Notes under the pieces: model-generated
Databases searched by the model: none
The model's input: only the letters and a program-made list of their open reading frames with translations
What the model was told of the DNA's origin: nothing
Source: Lucinisca nassula
Lineage: Eukaryota > Mollusca > Bivalvia > Lucinida > Lucinidae
Reading direction: 5' to 3'
Assembly (NCBI GenBank): GCA_963580285.1
Contig: OY757015.1
Coordinates: 135,509,804 to 135,573,803 of the forward strand
DNA length: 64,000 nt
Made by a program: the position numbers and the translations under genes
Shown here: positions 44,481-53,872 of the stretch, in pieces
Layout of the letters: every line of letters begins with the position of its first letter
Position numbering within the stretch: position 1 is the stretch's first letter

Positions 44481-46122
44481 CAAGAGGGCCATGATGGCCC
44501 TGGATCGCTCACCTGATCCATAGAGTAACAAATGGGCCCCGGGGCAGGGTCATTATTGACCCCAGGGCTATAATGTGCATAATGTTGAGGGAGGTCTAAA
44601 AAGGAGAAGCTTCATACCAAATATCAACAAAGACTATAATTAACAATCTTGGCAAAGGCCCTTTAGATGAAGCTATACACCAAATATCAAAGCCCTGGGC
44701 CTTGCGGTATTAGAGAAGATGATGTTTTTAAAGATATTCCCTACATAAGCCTATGTAAAACCAAATGGCCCCCGGGCTGGGCCATTTTCGGCCTCAGGGC
44801 TATAACTTAGACAATCTTCTGAGAAAAAGATTTTCAAAGATTATAAAAGTCTATGTAAAACCAAAGGGCCCTCGGGTGGGGGCATTTGTGGCCCAAGGGC
44901 TATAATTTGAACAATCTTGGTAAAGGTCCACTAGATAAAGCTCCATACCAAATATCAAAGACATGGGCCTTGCAGTCTCAGAGAAGAAGATTTTTAAAGA
45001 TTTCCCCTATATAAGTCTATGTAAAACCAAAGGGCCCCGAGGTGGGGGCATATTTGGTCTCAGGGTTATAATTTGAACAATCTTGGTAAAGGTCAACTAG
45101 ATGTAGCTTCACACCAAATATCAAAGACCTAGTAGGCCTTGTGGTTTCAGAGAAGATGATTTTTAAAGATTTCCCTTTATAAGTCTATGTAAAATCTAAG
45201 GGTCTCGGGGTGGGGCATTTGTGGCCCCAGGGCTATAATTTGAACAATCTTGATAGAGATCCACTGATGAAATTTCACACCAAATATCAAAGACCTATGC
45301 CTTGTGGTTTCACAGAAGAAGATTTTTTTTTAAGATTTTCACTATATACCTGGGCATTGCGGTCTCAGAGAAGAAGATTTTTAAATATTTTCCCAATAAA
45401 AGTCTATGTAAAACCAAAGGGCCTAAGGCGAGGCATATTTGTTCTCAGGCTATAATTTGAACAATCTTGGTAGGGGTCCACTAGATGAAGGTTCATACCA
45501 AATATCAAAGACCTGGGCCTTGCAGTTTCAGAAGAAGATTTTTAAAGGTTGTCCCTATATTATCCTTTGTAAAACCAAAGGGCCCGGGGGCTGGGGCATT
45601 TGTGGCCCCAGCACTTTAATTTGAACAATCTTGGTAGGGGTCCACCAGATGCAGCTTCATACCAAATATCAAAGACATGGGCCTTGCGGTTTCAGAGAAG
45701 ATTTTTAAAGATTTTCCCTATATAAGCCCATGTAAAAACCAAAGGGCCCTGGGGCAGGGGCATTTTTGGCCGCAGCACTATAATTTGAACAATCTTGGTA
45801 GGGGTCCACTAGATGAAGCTTCATACCAAATATCAAAGACCTAGGCCTTGTGGTTTCAGAGAAGAAAATTTTTTAAGTTTCTGGCGAAAAAAAAAGATTT
45901 TTGGCTCCTGTGACCTAGATGTGCAATGGACCGGAACCATTTGAACAACTTTGAAAGGGGACCACCTAAGGATCATTCTTGTGAAATTTGATCAAAATCT
46001 GATCAGTGGTTTAGGAAGAGATGTCGCTTGAAGAAGAAGTTTACGCACACACGCACGCAGGGACGCCCACACGGACGGACGCACGACGGACGAAAAGTGA
46101 TCCCAAAAGCTCACCCCGTCAC
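44481..46122 (+). mobile_element. HL element, 'ggccccgggg' core
   Basis: Start caagagggccatgatggccc then ATCGCTCACCTGA. About nine units of about 165 bp ('aaccaaagggccc', 'ggctataatttgaacaatct', 'ccaaatatcaaagacctggg', 'tcagagaagaagatttttaa'), then a distinct last block (gtgacctagatgtgcaatgg, shared with 57825-57945). It ends in microsatellite 'acgcacacacgcacgcag' / 'acggacggacgcacgacgga' and AAAAGCTCACCCCGTCACTAA. Nested in the outer hAT-like element. All frames inside are repeat translations. Confidence 0.75.
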
Positions 46123-46377
46123 TAATTTAAGCAAAACCAGCAAAAGTTTTCACCTCATCTCCATCAAATTACTATGTTTGCTGTATCGTAATTGTATCGT
46201 CAAACTGCTTCACGATATGCGTATCGTCAGCAGATATTGCAATTACAATACCCAACAACTCAGTGAAAACTCTGATTAATGATCAGCTTGATATGAGTGA
46301 AACAATCTTGAAAGGACTGTAAAACCAAACAAAAAAAAAAATAACACCTGAGTACCAAAAAAACCCCATTCGTTTAG

Positions 46378-46903
46378 GACTAAGCCTGCCCAGGCAAAGT
46401 GGTGTGAGTCAGACCCTCCAATGGGTACCGTATTCGCTCTAATTACCGCACCGTGCCCTTATTTTTTTTCAAAATCATGTCAAAAAGTCATGGTGAAAAA
46501 TCTGTCTAATTAGCGCACACTTGATACTAAAACAGTAGCTTCTGAGATGATGCATACTGATATATAATGGGATGGAAAAGGATACTTAAGCATTGCCTTC
46601 ACTGTTGAAGTAATAACGGTAAGTTTTTATAGACTTACTGTGAGAGCTTCAAGGGGAGGTTACTGTAAAGTGTGTGCTTATGCATTTCCTTTTCAAAAAT
46701 AGCTTTGGTGTGCGCTTATAGGAGCATGTGTGGTAATTAGGGCGAATACGGTAATTCCTTCTTGGTTTCATTATGCCACTGGGCCAGAGATGTAATTTCA
46801 TCTCAGTGTCGGGTAAAAGGCCCACAAAATTGGAAGTAACGTCTCCAAAATAACCGAAATAGTGTCAATGGGAAAGCTTAACATTTATTCAAACAAAACA
46901 AAC
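46378..46903 (+). mobile_element. SINE-B, 5'-truncated, split by a MITE
   Basis: Left piece 46378-46425 (aagcctgcccaggcaaagtg); right piece 46754-46903 (from 'ttggtttcattatgccactg' to the tail 'agcttaacatttattcaaac'). Confidence 0.8.
46428..46751. mobile_element. MITE with 24-bp TIRs and TA duplication
   Basis: TA at 46426-46427 and 46752-46753. TIRs begin CCGTATTCGC and continue (T/C)CTAATTACC(G/A)CAC, 22 of 24 positions identical. 324 bp, no coding frame. TA duplication suggests a Tc1/mariner-type mobiliser. Confidence 0.9.
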
Positions 46904-46919
46904 ATAGACAGATAGATGG

Positions 46920-47045
46920 CAGTGGCTAGCCGTCCGGTACTGGACGACCAGTCTTAGAAAGGGTCTACCCGTCGAAGACTGGACGACCAGTCAAGGAGCC
47001 TGCTCTTCCGGTACCAGAGAGCTAGCCAACCCATGTAGGAATGGC
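46920..47045. repeat. Inverted-repeat sequence with ggctagccgtccggtac
   Basis: 'ggctagccgtccggtactgg' near 46927 and 'ttccggtaccagagagctagcc' near 47008 are imperfect inverted arms; 'actggacgaccagtc' recurs twice between. A further 'ggctcgccgtccggtag' follows at 47042. Possibly a small foldback; boundaries not defined. Confidence 0.5.
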
Positions 47046-47059
47046 TCGCCGTCCGGTAG

Positions 47060-47985
47060 TGAATTTATGTCTCTCATATTCCATAGGGTATGCAGTGAAA
47101 TTGCATTCCAAATATTATTACCCACTTTATGATGTAATGAAAATATTTTCTCATTTACTCTAAAGTTCTGTATTCTTATCACCTACCAGTTTGTCGCCAT
47201 TTTTTTTTCACTTAATTTAGAACTGTCAAGGACATAACTATAATTGACCCTGATGCAGTAGTTTGTTGTACAAAAGCTTTGTTCAGGCACGGTGTCACAG
47301 TTGAAATTATTATTATTATTTTATTCTTTTATTGTCAATGTTATTATTTCTATCTGTATAATGTATATCATAATTTTCATTGTTAAAATCTGAAAATGTA
47401 TGTGCGATGTTGACCTTGTTATTAAATAGTGATAGATCATTCAACATGTTCAAATTAAATTTGTTGTCAAGCATATTTATTTAACCTATCAGTTCAACAG
47501 ATACATAGAAATATTAATTGGGGGCAATTATCTTGTTTATAATAGCAGGGCACACATATAGGGAATGACTCTTTCAATGTATCCGAAACATGATGAGACG
47601 AGCAGTTACCGTAATGATCCTATGTATTGGGAGAGATAGGCTTCAGCAAACAATGCAGTCCCAGATCAGACTGCTTCTGACACAGGGCCTACACTGTTTG
47701 CTATTCCATCTGCACCTTTTGGACTCATTGCTGGATTGCAAAACAAATTTGTTAAAATCTTAGGAGTACAACTGCAAGTCATCAAGATCCGTATTGTTTT
47801 TAGGATTTTTCATCATCATCAACGGATTTTTGATTAACGTGCAGGTACAGGGGCAACGTCCACATAAATGGCCCCCTTCCAGGTAGCTGGCTTTGCACGC
47901 TGGCAGATCTTACACCAGATCTCCAGGCCTGTCTATAATAAGGATCGATAGCAGGGAACTTCCATTCTCTTCAATCTCTTTCTGT
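47060..47985. other. Unassigned DNA
   Basis: A minus-strand frame at 46991-47182 has a faint resemblance to the C-terminal tail of non-LTR reverse transcriptases but stops directly upstream. An (ATT)n run lies near 47306-47325. No gene called. Confidence 0.4.
47644..47706. repeat. PAL67 hairpin, degenerate copy
   Basis: 'cagcaaacaatgcagtccca' and the arm 'gggcctacactgtttgct', with a diverged centre. Confidence 0.7.
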
Positions 47986-47989
47986 CTGT

Positions 47990-48157
47990 CTTAGACACAT
48001 GATGCGTGCGCATCGGCAAATAAGGGGGCCGGTTGACCGGCCCCAAGGGTATATAAACAGCGCAAATCTCGGAACACCAACATTGTGAACATCCCTCTGA
48101 AGAAATCCATATTATTGGAAGAAACTAGTCAGGAATTTGCAAAATAAAACCTTCACA
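47990..48157 (+). promoter_or_regulatory. Candidate TATA core promoter or solo-LTR piece
   Basis: GGGTATATAAACAG (TATA box, about 48047-48058) lies 3-5 bp after a GC-rich hairpin (ggggccgg-ttga-ccggcccc, about 48026-48045) and downstream of gatgcgtgcgcatc, itself palindromic. An AATAAA follows at about 48142-48147. A TATA box then AATAAA within about 100 bp is typical of an LTR (U3-R-U5) and could also be a gene's promoter. I find no second LTR, primer-binding site or target duplication, so the nature is open. Confidence 0.4.
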
Positions 48158-48226
48158 ATGAACCATTATGAGCATTACCTAGGAGCAACTGGCACGAATC
48201 GTCAGCCATTCACTTCTTACATTTAA
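48158..48226 (+). CDS. Short frame downstream of the candidate promoter, speculative
   Basis: A 22-codon frame beginning MNHYEHYLG and ending at TAA (48224-48226). The ATG has A at -3 (cttcacaATGa), a favourable context, and is the first ATG after the TATA box apart from any within the untranslated leader. Two residues are acidic and several are Tyr/His; no motif is seen. It may be the truncated first exon of something lost to the HL fragment that starts at 48228, or chance. No function proposed. Confidence 0.15.
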   Translation: MNHYEHYLGATGTNRQPFTSYI

Positions 48227-48227
48227 A

Positions 48228-48405
48228 TTTTTAAAGGTGTCACCATTATTATTCTATGTAAAACCAGTGGGTTTCAGGGCTTTCTGGTTTCATACATTTT
48301 AAAGTATTTTTCCCAAATGTGGATTGATATTTACTGATGATGACAGTGATGGTGGCTGATCACAGTAGCTCCCTCCAGAGCCTTTGGCTCAAGTGAGCCA
48401 AAATA
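48228..48405 (+). mobile_element. HL element 3' fragment, plus orientation
   Basis: 'tttttaaaggtgtcaccatt', 'tattctatgtaaaaccagtg', 'tatttactgatgatgacagt' and the end 'tttggctcaagtgagccaaa'. The same pieces occur reversed at 49957-50245. Confidence 0.65.
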
Positions 48406-48650
48406 ATATACAACTTGGGTGAAGTCTCCCCTGCCCATCACCCTCCCCACACACACACAATCAAGTGGCCCATGGGCCACTATGCTCACCTGATATCAGT
48501 TGGGCACTGCCCACTGGCAGCCATGTATTTAAAAAAAATTTTGTACCAAATGGACTCTTCCTCCTTACATATGGCAGGAGTTCATTTTGAAATTGAGGTT
48601 GTGTTATCTTTAAAATTTATTCGGAAAATAGCTGAACTTTTGCAAATAGT

Positions 48651-48877
48651 CAAGGCCCTGATCAGACGCCATGTTCTGCAGCGTCTGCAGGGATACAGAC
48701 TAAGTATTTTGCTTTAGGCGCCCAGACTGCCATAAATCCTAATTTTGCATTAAGTTAATAGGCATTTTAATCCAAAACTTAGGTTCCTAGGCAAAAATTT
48801 AGGTGCCGTGGGCAACTGGGCACCAGTTAGTCTGTATCCTTGGTCTGATCTTGGCCTATACTGTTTGCTAGGGAATC
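48651..48877. repeat. PAL67 hairpin split by a MITE
   Basis: Left arm 'caaggccctgatcagacgcc' to gcgtctg at 48687; right arm resumes at 48843 'gtctgatcttggcctatact' to gtttgc. The interruption is the MITE at 48688-48842. Confidence 0.85.
48688..48842. mobile_element. 155-bp MITE with CA(G/A)GGATACAGACTAA ends
   Basis: The 16-bp TIRs, CAGGGATACAGACTAA at the left and CAAGGATACAGACTAA as the reverse complement of the right end, differ at one base. The 5-bp duplication GTCTG flanks it (48683-48687 and 48843-48847). No coding frame. CA-GG tips recall hAT; the 5-bp duplication is shorter than the usual eight. Confidence 0.8.
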
Positions 48878-49228
48878 GGTTTTGGGGTTCTGGTACAAAA
48901 TGGGTTAACATGATATGATTTTAATCCACTGATTATAAAGTCTCCCCAACAAACCCCCATTCCAAAATGAGCACCCACATGCACCCTGTATCTGAAATAT
49001 TAGGCATTTTATGAAGTGTAGAAGGTGGAGCATGGACTGGTTACTATCACTGAACGCATCATATCATAAGGAACAAGAATATTTATGGATTAAGGGCGGG
49101 ATCTGTACAATTCCTAAGAGGCCTTTTAAGCAGTAGAGGGGCTGGGGCTTGGGGATTTTGGGTGCTCGCGAGCACTCACATCTATGTTTGAAGCAGAGAT
49201 AAGAAAAATAATATACATCTTTAGCAGT

Positions 49229-49525
49229 AGCCCCCGCCCATAGGGGCTTGAAGAAATATATGGGCTGCATGATGCTTCCACGCAGAGCTGAATCCGGCCC
49301 GCACACTAGTACTGGTAAACCGATTAGAGGATCTAAGCCTGCCTAGGAATCGCGGTGCATGGCGGACCGTCCATGCTAATAAACCCTTTTGGTTTCATTG
49401 GGCGACAGGGCTTGATATGTCATTTCATCTCAATGTCGGGTAAAAGTCCCACAAAATTGGAAGCAACGTCTCCAAAGTGACCTTTACAGTGTTGACGGGG
49501 ACGTTAAACATCAAATCAAACAAAT
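49229..49525 (+). mobile_element. SINE-B copy
   Basis: Head 'gcccccgcccataggggctt', tail 'ggggacgttaaacatcaaat'. Full length. Confidence 0.88.
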
Positions 49526-49955
49526 CTACTTCAAAAAAGACCGTAATATTGCAGATACAGAGTCCACATGGGTGCTAATTTGGGTATGGGGGTTTGTTTG
49601 TGAGACATTATAATTGGTAGATTCAAATACATGGCTGCCACATGAGCTCTGATCAGCACTGTAGCCTATGGGCCTCTTATTTTCATAGTATCAGGGTGCA
49701 TGTGCATTAGATATAACGTTAGAGCATTTCTTGTAACTTCTTCCACGTTATGAACTAGTGCCATTTCCTGACCTCAGATTTATAGACACTTGGTACCTAC
49801 ATGTACCCCTTGTTTGCAGAATTTGTTTATGTAACATATTAGAATATGCATGTGCTTTTGATAACATTACTATATTTATTTCTTATACCTGAAAAAAACA
49901 TTACTTTTTTTTGGAGGGGGGGGGGGGGGGTGACTTCGCCCAAGTTGGATTTTAT
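49526..49955. other. Unassigned DNA with poly-G run
   Basis: 49550-49685 resembles units of the 48461 element (gagtccacatgggtgctaat; 'ctgatcagcactgtagccta'). A run of about 17 G lies at about 49914-49930, a likely length-variable site. No gene. Confidence 0.45.
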
Positions 49956-49956
49956 T

Positions 49957-50245
49957 TTGGCTCACTGGGCTCACTGCTTGAGGCGAAGGCTCTGAGGGGG
50001 AGCTATTGTGATCGGCCACCACATTGTCATCATCAGTAAATATCAGTCCATAGACACGTTTGGGGAAAATACTTTGAAATGTCTGAAACCAGAAGGCCCT
50101 GAAGCCCACTGGGTTTACATAGAATCATAATGGTGACACCTTTAAAAATTTTCTTGTCTGAAACCAGAAGGCTCAGATATCTGACATTTGGTATGTAGCT
50201 TCTTTGTTCACAGTTGTTCAAATTAAAGCCCTGGGATCAATGTAG
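49957..50245 (-). mobile_element. HL element 3' fragment, minus orientation
   Basis: Plus strand 'ttttggctcactgggctcac', 'catcatcagtaaatatcagt', 'actgggtttacatagaatca', 'aatggtgacacctttaaaaa' and 'gaaaccagaaggctcagata' are the reverse complement of 48228-48405 plus one further unit. Confidence 0.65.
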
Positions 50246-50335
50246 CCCTACCCAAGAGTCACTTGTTTAACACAGACTCATATCTGTTTGATTTCTCGTC
50301 CATTCCAAGTTTGATTTTCAAAATTTACACCACAA

Positions 50336-50610
50336 GCCGGCCTCGGTAGCTCAGTCGGATGCACGTCTGACTGGTGATCAGGAAGCGGGTTCGATACCTG
50401 CCAGACTCGGCAAATTCTTTCGTGGAGATTGATCATGAAATCTTTTCTACGGTCATTCTCTCCCTTCCACTGATTCAAGAAGGGCAGTTGTCAGTTTCTG
50501 ACAAAAGAATGTGCACTGTACTGGTTAACCACTTACGTAAACGCCTGCTCAGGAAAAGTGTGGATGACCTAAACAGTGTTGACATGGCCATTAAACTCCA
50601 AACAAAACAA
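50336..50610 (+). mobile_element. SINE-C copy with tRNA-like head
   Basis: Head gccggcctcggtagctcagt, B box GGTTCGATACC, tail 'tggccattaaactccaaaca'. A perfect 10-bp target duplication, TACACCACAA, lies at 50326-50335 and 50611-50620. The two frames at 50278-50478 and 50374-50667 are SINE translations. Confidence 0.9.
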
Positions 50611-50620
50611 TACACCACAA

Positions 50621-50842
50621 CCTCTTTAAAACATTGCTATTTGGGACCAAAGCACAAAGCTAGATAAACAGACTTGTTATATCCAAACAAAAATGTATAG
50701 AATGAGATTACTGTGTGTTGAAAAAAAAAATAACCATTCAAAAATGATAAATTAATTTAATAATTTTAGGACCACAATATACATGATATACATCAAATGA
50801 CTCTTACCTATTACTGGACAATATACTTCCTATATATTTTTG
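50621..50842. other. Unassigned AT-rich DNA
   Basis: Nothing recognised. Confidence 0.4.
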
Positions 50843-50925
50843 CTGGCTGTCACCAGCGAAAGTTCGCTGGAGACAGCCGGCTGTCTCCAGTGAACTTTCG
50901 CTGGAGACAGCCGGCTGTCAATAGC
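50843..50925. repeat. Compound perfect palindrome
   Basis: 50867-50890 is a perfect 24-bp palindrome (ctggagacagcc and its reverse complement). It extends to 48 bp (50855-50902: agcgaaagttcg...cgaactttcgct-like arms) with one mismatch, and the arm 'ctggagacagccggctgtc' is repeated again at 50901-50919. It could form a long hairpin or cruciform. Confidence 0.9.
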
Positions 50926-50929
50926 CACT

Positions 50930-51505
50930 TCCTTTAGAAAAAAAACAACAACCTTAAAAGGGATGCGTACAATGCATGTCTGTATGTGGCACGTAAAGTA
51001 GACCATTGTGCGCTTGCGTGCAGTCTAATCATACCTTTGAGAAGAACTTCACAAACCTTCAACATTTTTTGGAACATACTGCAGACACAGCGACATACAA
51101 CATGACGAAAACACGCCTATATAAGTTTGTCATTATCTGACAATGAAAGACTCAGACAATCCTGTGCGACAGTAGTGTGCAGTCTAATCATGGTCTTCAA
51201 AACTATGAACCTTCTGCAGCCATCATGACACCCCAACTGACAGACTTCAAAGTTCTTGGCTTTTTAAGAAGTAATTATATCATCACATGATAATGGCCCG
51301 TTAATCAATCACCCGTGAATCACTTTTGATGGAGTTAGCTAATCCCCTTATTTTAATTTATAAGTGATCAACTATGTGGCGTTAACATAACAGTTTGAAA
51401 ACACATGTTAAATGCGAGCGTCCTTAATTAGTAGCCTTTTGAGTTTGTCGGGAAATAGCGGTTCTGTAAATTTACAAACAAAATAAATAACTAAATAAAA
51501 AAAAT
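50930..51505. other. Unassigned DNA with a duplicated 17-mer
   Basis: g(c/t)gtgcagtctaatcat occurs near 51017 and 51177, about 160 bp apart, each followed by diverged 'cctttgagaagaacttcac' / 'gtcttcaaaactatgaacc' text, suggesting an old 160-bp duplication. No gene. Confidence 0.5.
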
Positions 51506-51688
51506 AATAAACAAGAGGCCCAAGAGGGCCTGTCGCTCCACCCGCTAACTTCAGACAATTGTCATATTTATTACATTAACCAATTGTATACTAGTGGACT
51601 CTTCTATTGCTATATGTTGGACCAGTCCATTTGTCATATAAGGGGTGTCAGGCCTATTTTTTTCTATTTTTGATGGAAAATTCTGTTA

Positions 51689-51764
51689 GCAAATAGTGCA
51701 GGCCCTGATCAGACATGGTGTTCTGTGGGGTCTGATCTGGGCCAGCACTGTTTGCCAAGGTACC
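51689..51764. repeat. PAL67 hairpin copy
   Basis: Left arm 'gcaaatagtgcaggccctga' tcagac; right arm 'gtctgatctgggccagcact' gtttgcc. The arms pair with few mismatches. Confidence 0.85.
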
Positions 51765-52372
51765 CATTTAGGGTTTTCCCGCATGCAATGGGTAAAAAAG
51801 AAACAAGTGATCCACCCAAGGAATGTCCATTCTATATTTTTTGGACCCCAGAGCCATGGTTGGCAGGATTTATGTGAGTGACCATTTGGCATTGCTCCGT
51901 TCTAAATATCTAAAGCTCTGGGCCTTATGGTTTCAGAGAAGAAGACTTTTTTTAAGTTTTTCCTGTTATAAGTCTATGGGAACTAATATGCCTCTGGGCG
52001 TGACCAATTTTTTACCCCACTTGACGTTGCTGCATACTTAATATCTAAGCTCTGCCCAGGGCACTGATGGTTTCAGAGAAGATTTTTGTCAGTTTTTCCC
52101 AGAATAAGTCGATGGGAGCTTATGGGCCTCAGGGTGTGGCCAATTTGGACCCCAAGGGCATAGTTGGCAGGTTTTATGCAGTTGAATACTTCAAATTGCT
52201 ACATACTAAGCTCTTGGCCTTATGGTTTCAGAGGAGAAAAGTTTCAAGATTTTGTCATTATTAGTCTATGGGAGCTACTAAGCACCGGGGCGTTTCCAAT
52301 TTGGACTCAAGAGTTATAGTTCGCAGGACTTAGAAGGTGACCACATAACTTTGCTACATACTACAGTTCAAC

Positions 52373-52432
52373 CTGTATTAAGCAAGTGCCTAAGGGATAG
52401 TCAAAATATGCTTGCTTAAGACAGGTTCTTGC
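52373..52432. mobile_element. Collapsed MITE, ACAGTTCAACCTGTATTAAG end
   Basis: Left ACAGTTCAACCTGTATTAAG, inner copy 'tgcttgcttaagacaggttc', right 'cttgcttaatacaggt'. Only about 60 bp remains between the inverted ends. Same type as the remnant at 18050-18140. Confidence 0.6.
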
Positions 52433-52699
52433 TTAATACAGGTGAAATTTAACACATCTCATTTATGAGTCTATGGAAGCCAATTAGCCAATGGGCGTGT
52501 CCATGGTGGCCATGTTTTTTGTCTGATCAAAATTGCTTCAAGGAATCTGACAGAGGTCCACCCAAGGAACATTCATGCAAAGTAAGAATGAAATCCATTA
52601 AGTTGAGCGGTTTTGGAGAAGGTTTTTAAAACTTTTCCCCATATAAGTCTTTGAAAGCTAATGAGCCATGGGGCATGGCCATGGCAGTCATGCTAAAAA

Positions 52700-53215
52700 A
52701 TGAACAGATTTATGTTTTTATTTCTTTATTTATTTATTTTTTCCTTTCCTCGGTCGGATTCGGTATGTCTCCCTTTTCAACTAAGCCATTTTAACCCTCA
52801 GGGATCTGGAGAAATGTTGACACTGTAGTATAATTAGGTCTAATAAATCAATCTCCCTCAGTATTTTGAATTTATTTTGAAACATCAAGTCATATTTAGA
52901 GTTTGTGTTGAAAACATCAGTTCTATCACCAGTGTGATGGGCAAGTGAAATTTCTGATGTTTTGAATTTTAGAATGACAATTTGTTGGTGGACCTCTATA
53001 GATATGTGATAGTCAGCAAAATTGGAGGAGATTAATTCAGATACAGGAAGGTACTGTCCGTCGAGGAATAGTTGACAGTGACGTCACGACTTGTTTTTGT
53101 TCTGAACAATGCAAAGCTTATGGCGCTAACGGTAAAATAGGTCAAATAGTCAGCTACGTCACTGCCAGCTATTTGTTGGCGAACTCTACTTTTAAATAAA
53201 TAAATAAATAAACAA
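52700..53215. other. Unassigned insert between HL-type units, bounded by AT-rich microsatellites
   Basis: (ttta)n at about 52718-52742 and (aaat)n at about 53192-53212 bracket about 450 bp not found elsewhere in the window. 'gacagtgacgtcacgac' and 'gtcagctacgtcactgcc' lie near 53078 and 53150. The complementary AT-rich borders suggest an insertion, but no clear duplication is seen. Confidence 0.45.
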
Positions 53216-53690
53216 GAACTTTTGAAGAAGAGAAGACTTTTTCAACATTACACTACATGTTATATATTGAAAATAAACCCCGCCCACTGCAGCCATGTTT
53301 TTAGTCGGATCAAAATTTCTTCAAGGAATCTGACAGAGGTCCACCCAAGGAACATGCATGCCAAATAACTATGAAATAAAACAAGAACTTTTGCAGAAAA
53401 TATTTTCAGCATTACATTAATTATAAGCCTCGTCCATGGCGGCCATGTTTTTTTGTAAGATCAAATTTTTTTCAAGGAATCTGACAACAGTCCACCCAAG
53501 GACAATTCATGCAAATTACAATGAAATCCCACAAGTACTTTTGCAGAAGAAGATTTTTTAGCATTACATTATATGTTAAATAGTGAAAATAAGCCCCGCC
53601 CATGGCGGACATATTTTTTGTCGGATCAAAATTTCTTCAAGGAATCTTAAAGAGGTCCACCCAAGGAACATTCATGCAAAATAAAAACAA
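53216..53690 (+). repeat. Tandem array, 'caaggaatctgacagaggtc' type
   Basis: Three units of about 160 bp with 'caagaacttttgcagaagaa', 'cccgcccatggcggccatgt' and 'atcaaaatttcttcaagga'. Continues the core of the element that begins at 51511, across the insert at 52700-53215. Confidence 0.75.
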
Positions 53691-53872
53691 GGCATCGCAT
53701 GTGATACAAATCCCCTCGCACTAGACAACTTCGTGTGTGGAAAACACTGAAATGGCAAAAGTCCAACTTGCTTGAGATATTATCATATGCAACATTTGTG
53801 TAAAGTTTGTTTAAAAATCCTCCAATAAATGTACATTCTAGAGTGATGAAGTTTCTCTAAATATAGCCATAG

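Larger units (their letters stand above)
41911..46267. mobile_element. Outer hAT-like element (TAGGACTGCAACGATA end)
   Basis: Inserted in SINE-F with AACTCTGA repeated at both junctions (41903-41910 and 46268-46275), as an 8-bp hAT duplication. The left end TAGGACTGCAACGATATAG and the following alternating cgatac/acaatac motifs are like hAT ends known from fish and invertebrates. The right side has 'gtatcgtaattgtatcgtca' and 'gtatcgtcagcagatattgc' but its last 30 bp do not mirror the left tip, so the right end is eroded. It contains a second hAT (42057-44418) and an HL element (44481-46122). No transposase of its own is seen. Confidence 0.6.
41806..46346 (+). mobile_element. SINE-F copy split by a 4.4-kb nest of transposons
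   Basis: Left part 41806-41910 ('aagttctgcaatggaaggtc' ... 'ttcaccaaactctga'). Right part from 46268 ('aactctgattaatgatcagc' ... 'ggactgtaaaaccaaac'). The uninterrupted copy at 38191-38402 shows these halves are contiguous in the family. Confidence 0.85.
48461..49210 (+). mobile_element. HL-type element, 'caagtggcccatgggccac' start
   Basis: Start tcaagtggcccatgggccac and TATGCTCACCTGATATC, then units with 'ggttttggggttctggtaca', 'atcatatcataaggaacaag' and 'gaggccttttaagcag', as in the element at 39813. Interrupted by PAL67 (48651-48877). A foldback scrap (ttgggtgctcgcgagcactc) lies at 49158-49177. 49640-49685 holds a related piece 'gtagcctatgggcctcttat', apparently the same start in reverse. 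Confidence 0.55.
51511..52695 (+). mobile_element. HL-type element, 'caagaggcccaagagggcc' start
   Basis: Start acaagaggcccaagagggcc and TCGCTCCACC. A PAL67 copy lies at 51689-51764. Then about four units with 'tatgggagctaatgg', 'ccaatttggaccccaagggc', 'tggcaggatttatg', 'ctaagctctgggccttatgg' and 'tttcagagaagaag', switching after 52480 to 'caaggaatctgacagaggtc' units. Core similar to 8540-8926. Interrupted at 52373-52432 by a MITE remnant. Confidence 0.6.

Noticed and set aside
46991..47182. Frame faintly like the C-terminal tail of a non-LTR reverse transcriptase
   Set aside because: A stop lies immediately upstream, no catalytic block is nearby, and the resemblance is to a low-information motif.
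47860..48160. Complete LTR retrotransposon
   Set aside because: TATA and AATAAA are suggestive, but there is no second LTR, primer-binding site, gag/pol frame or target duplication.
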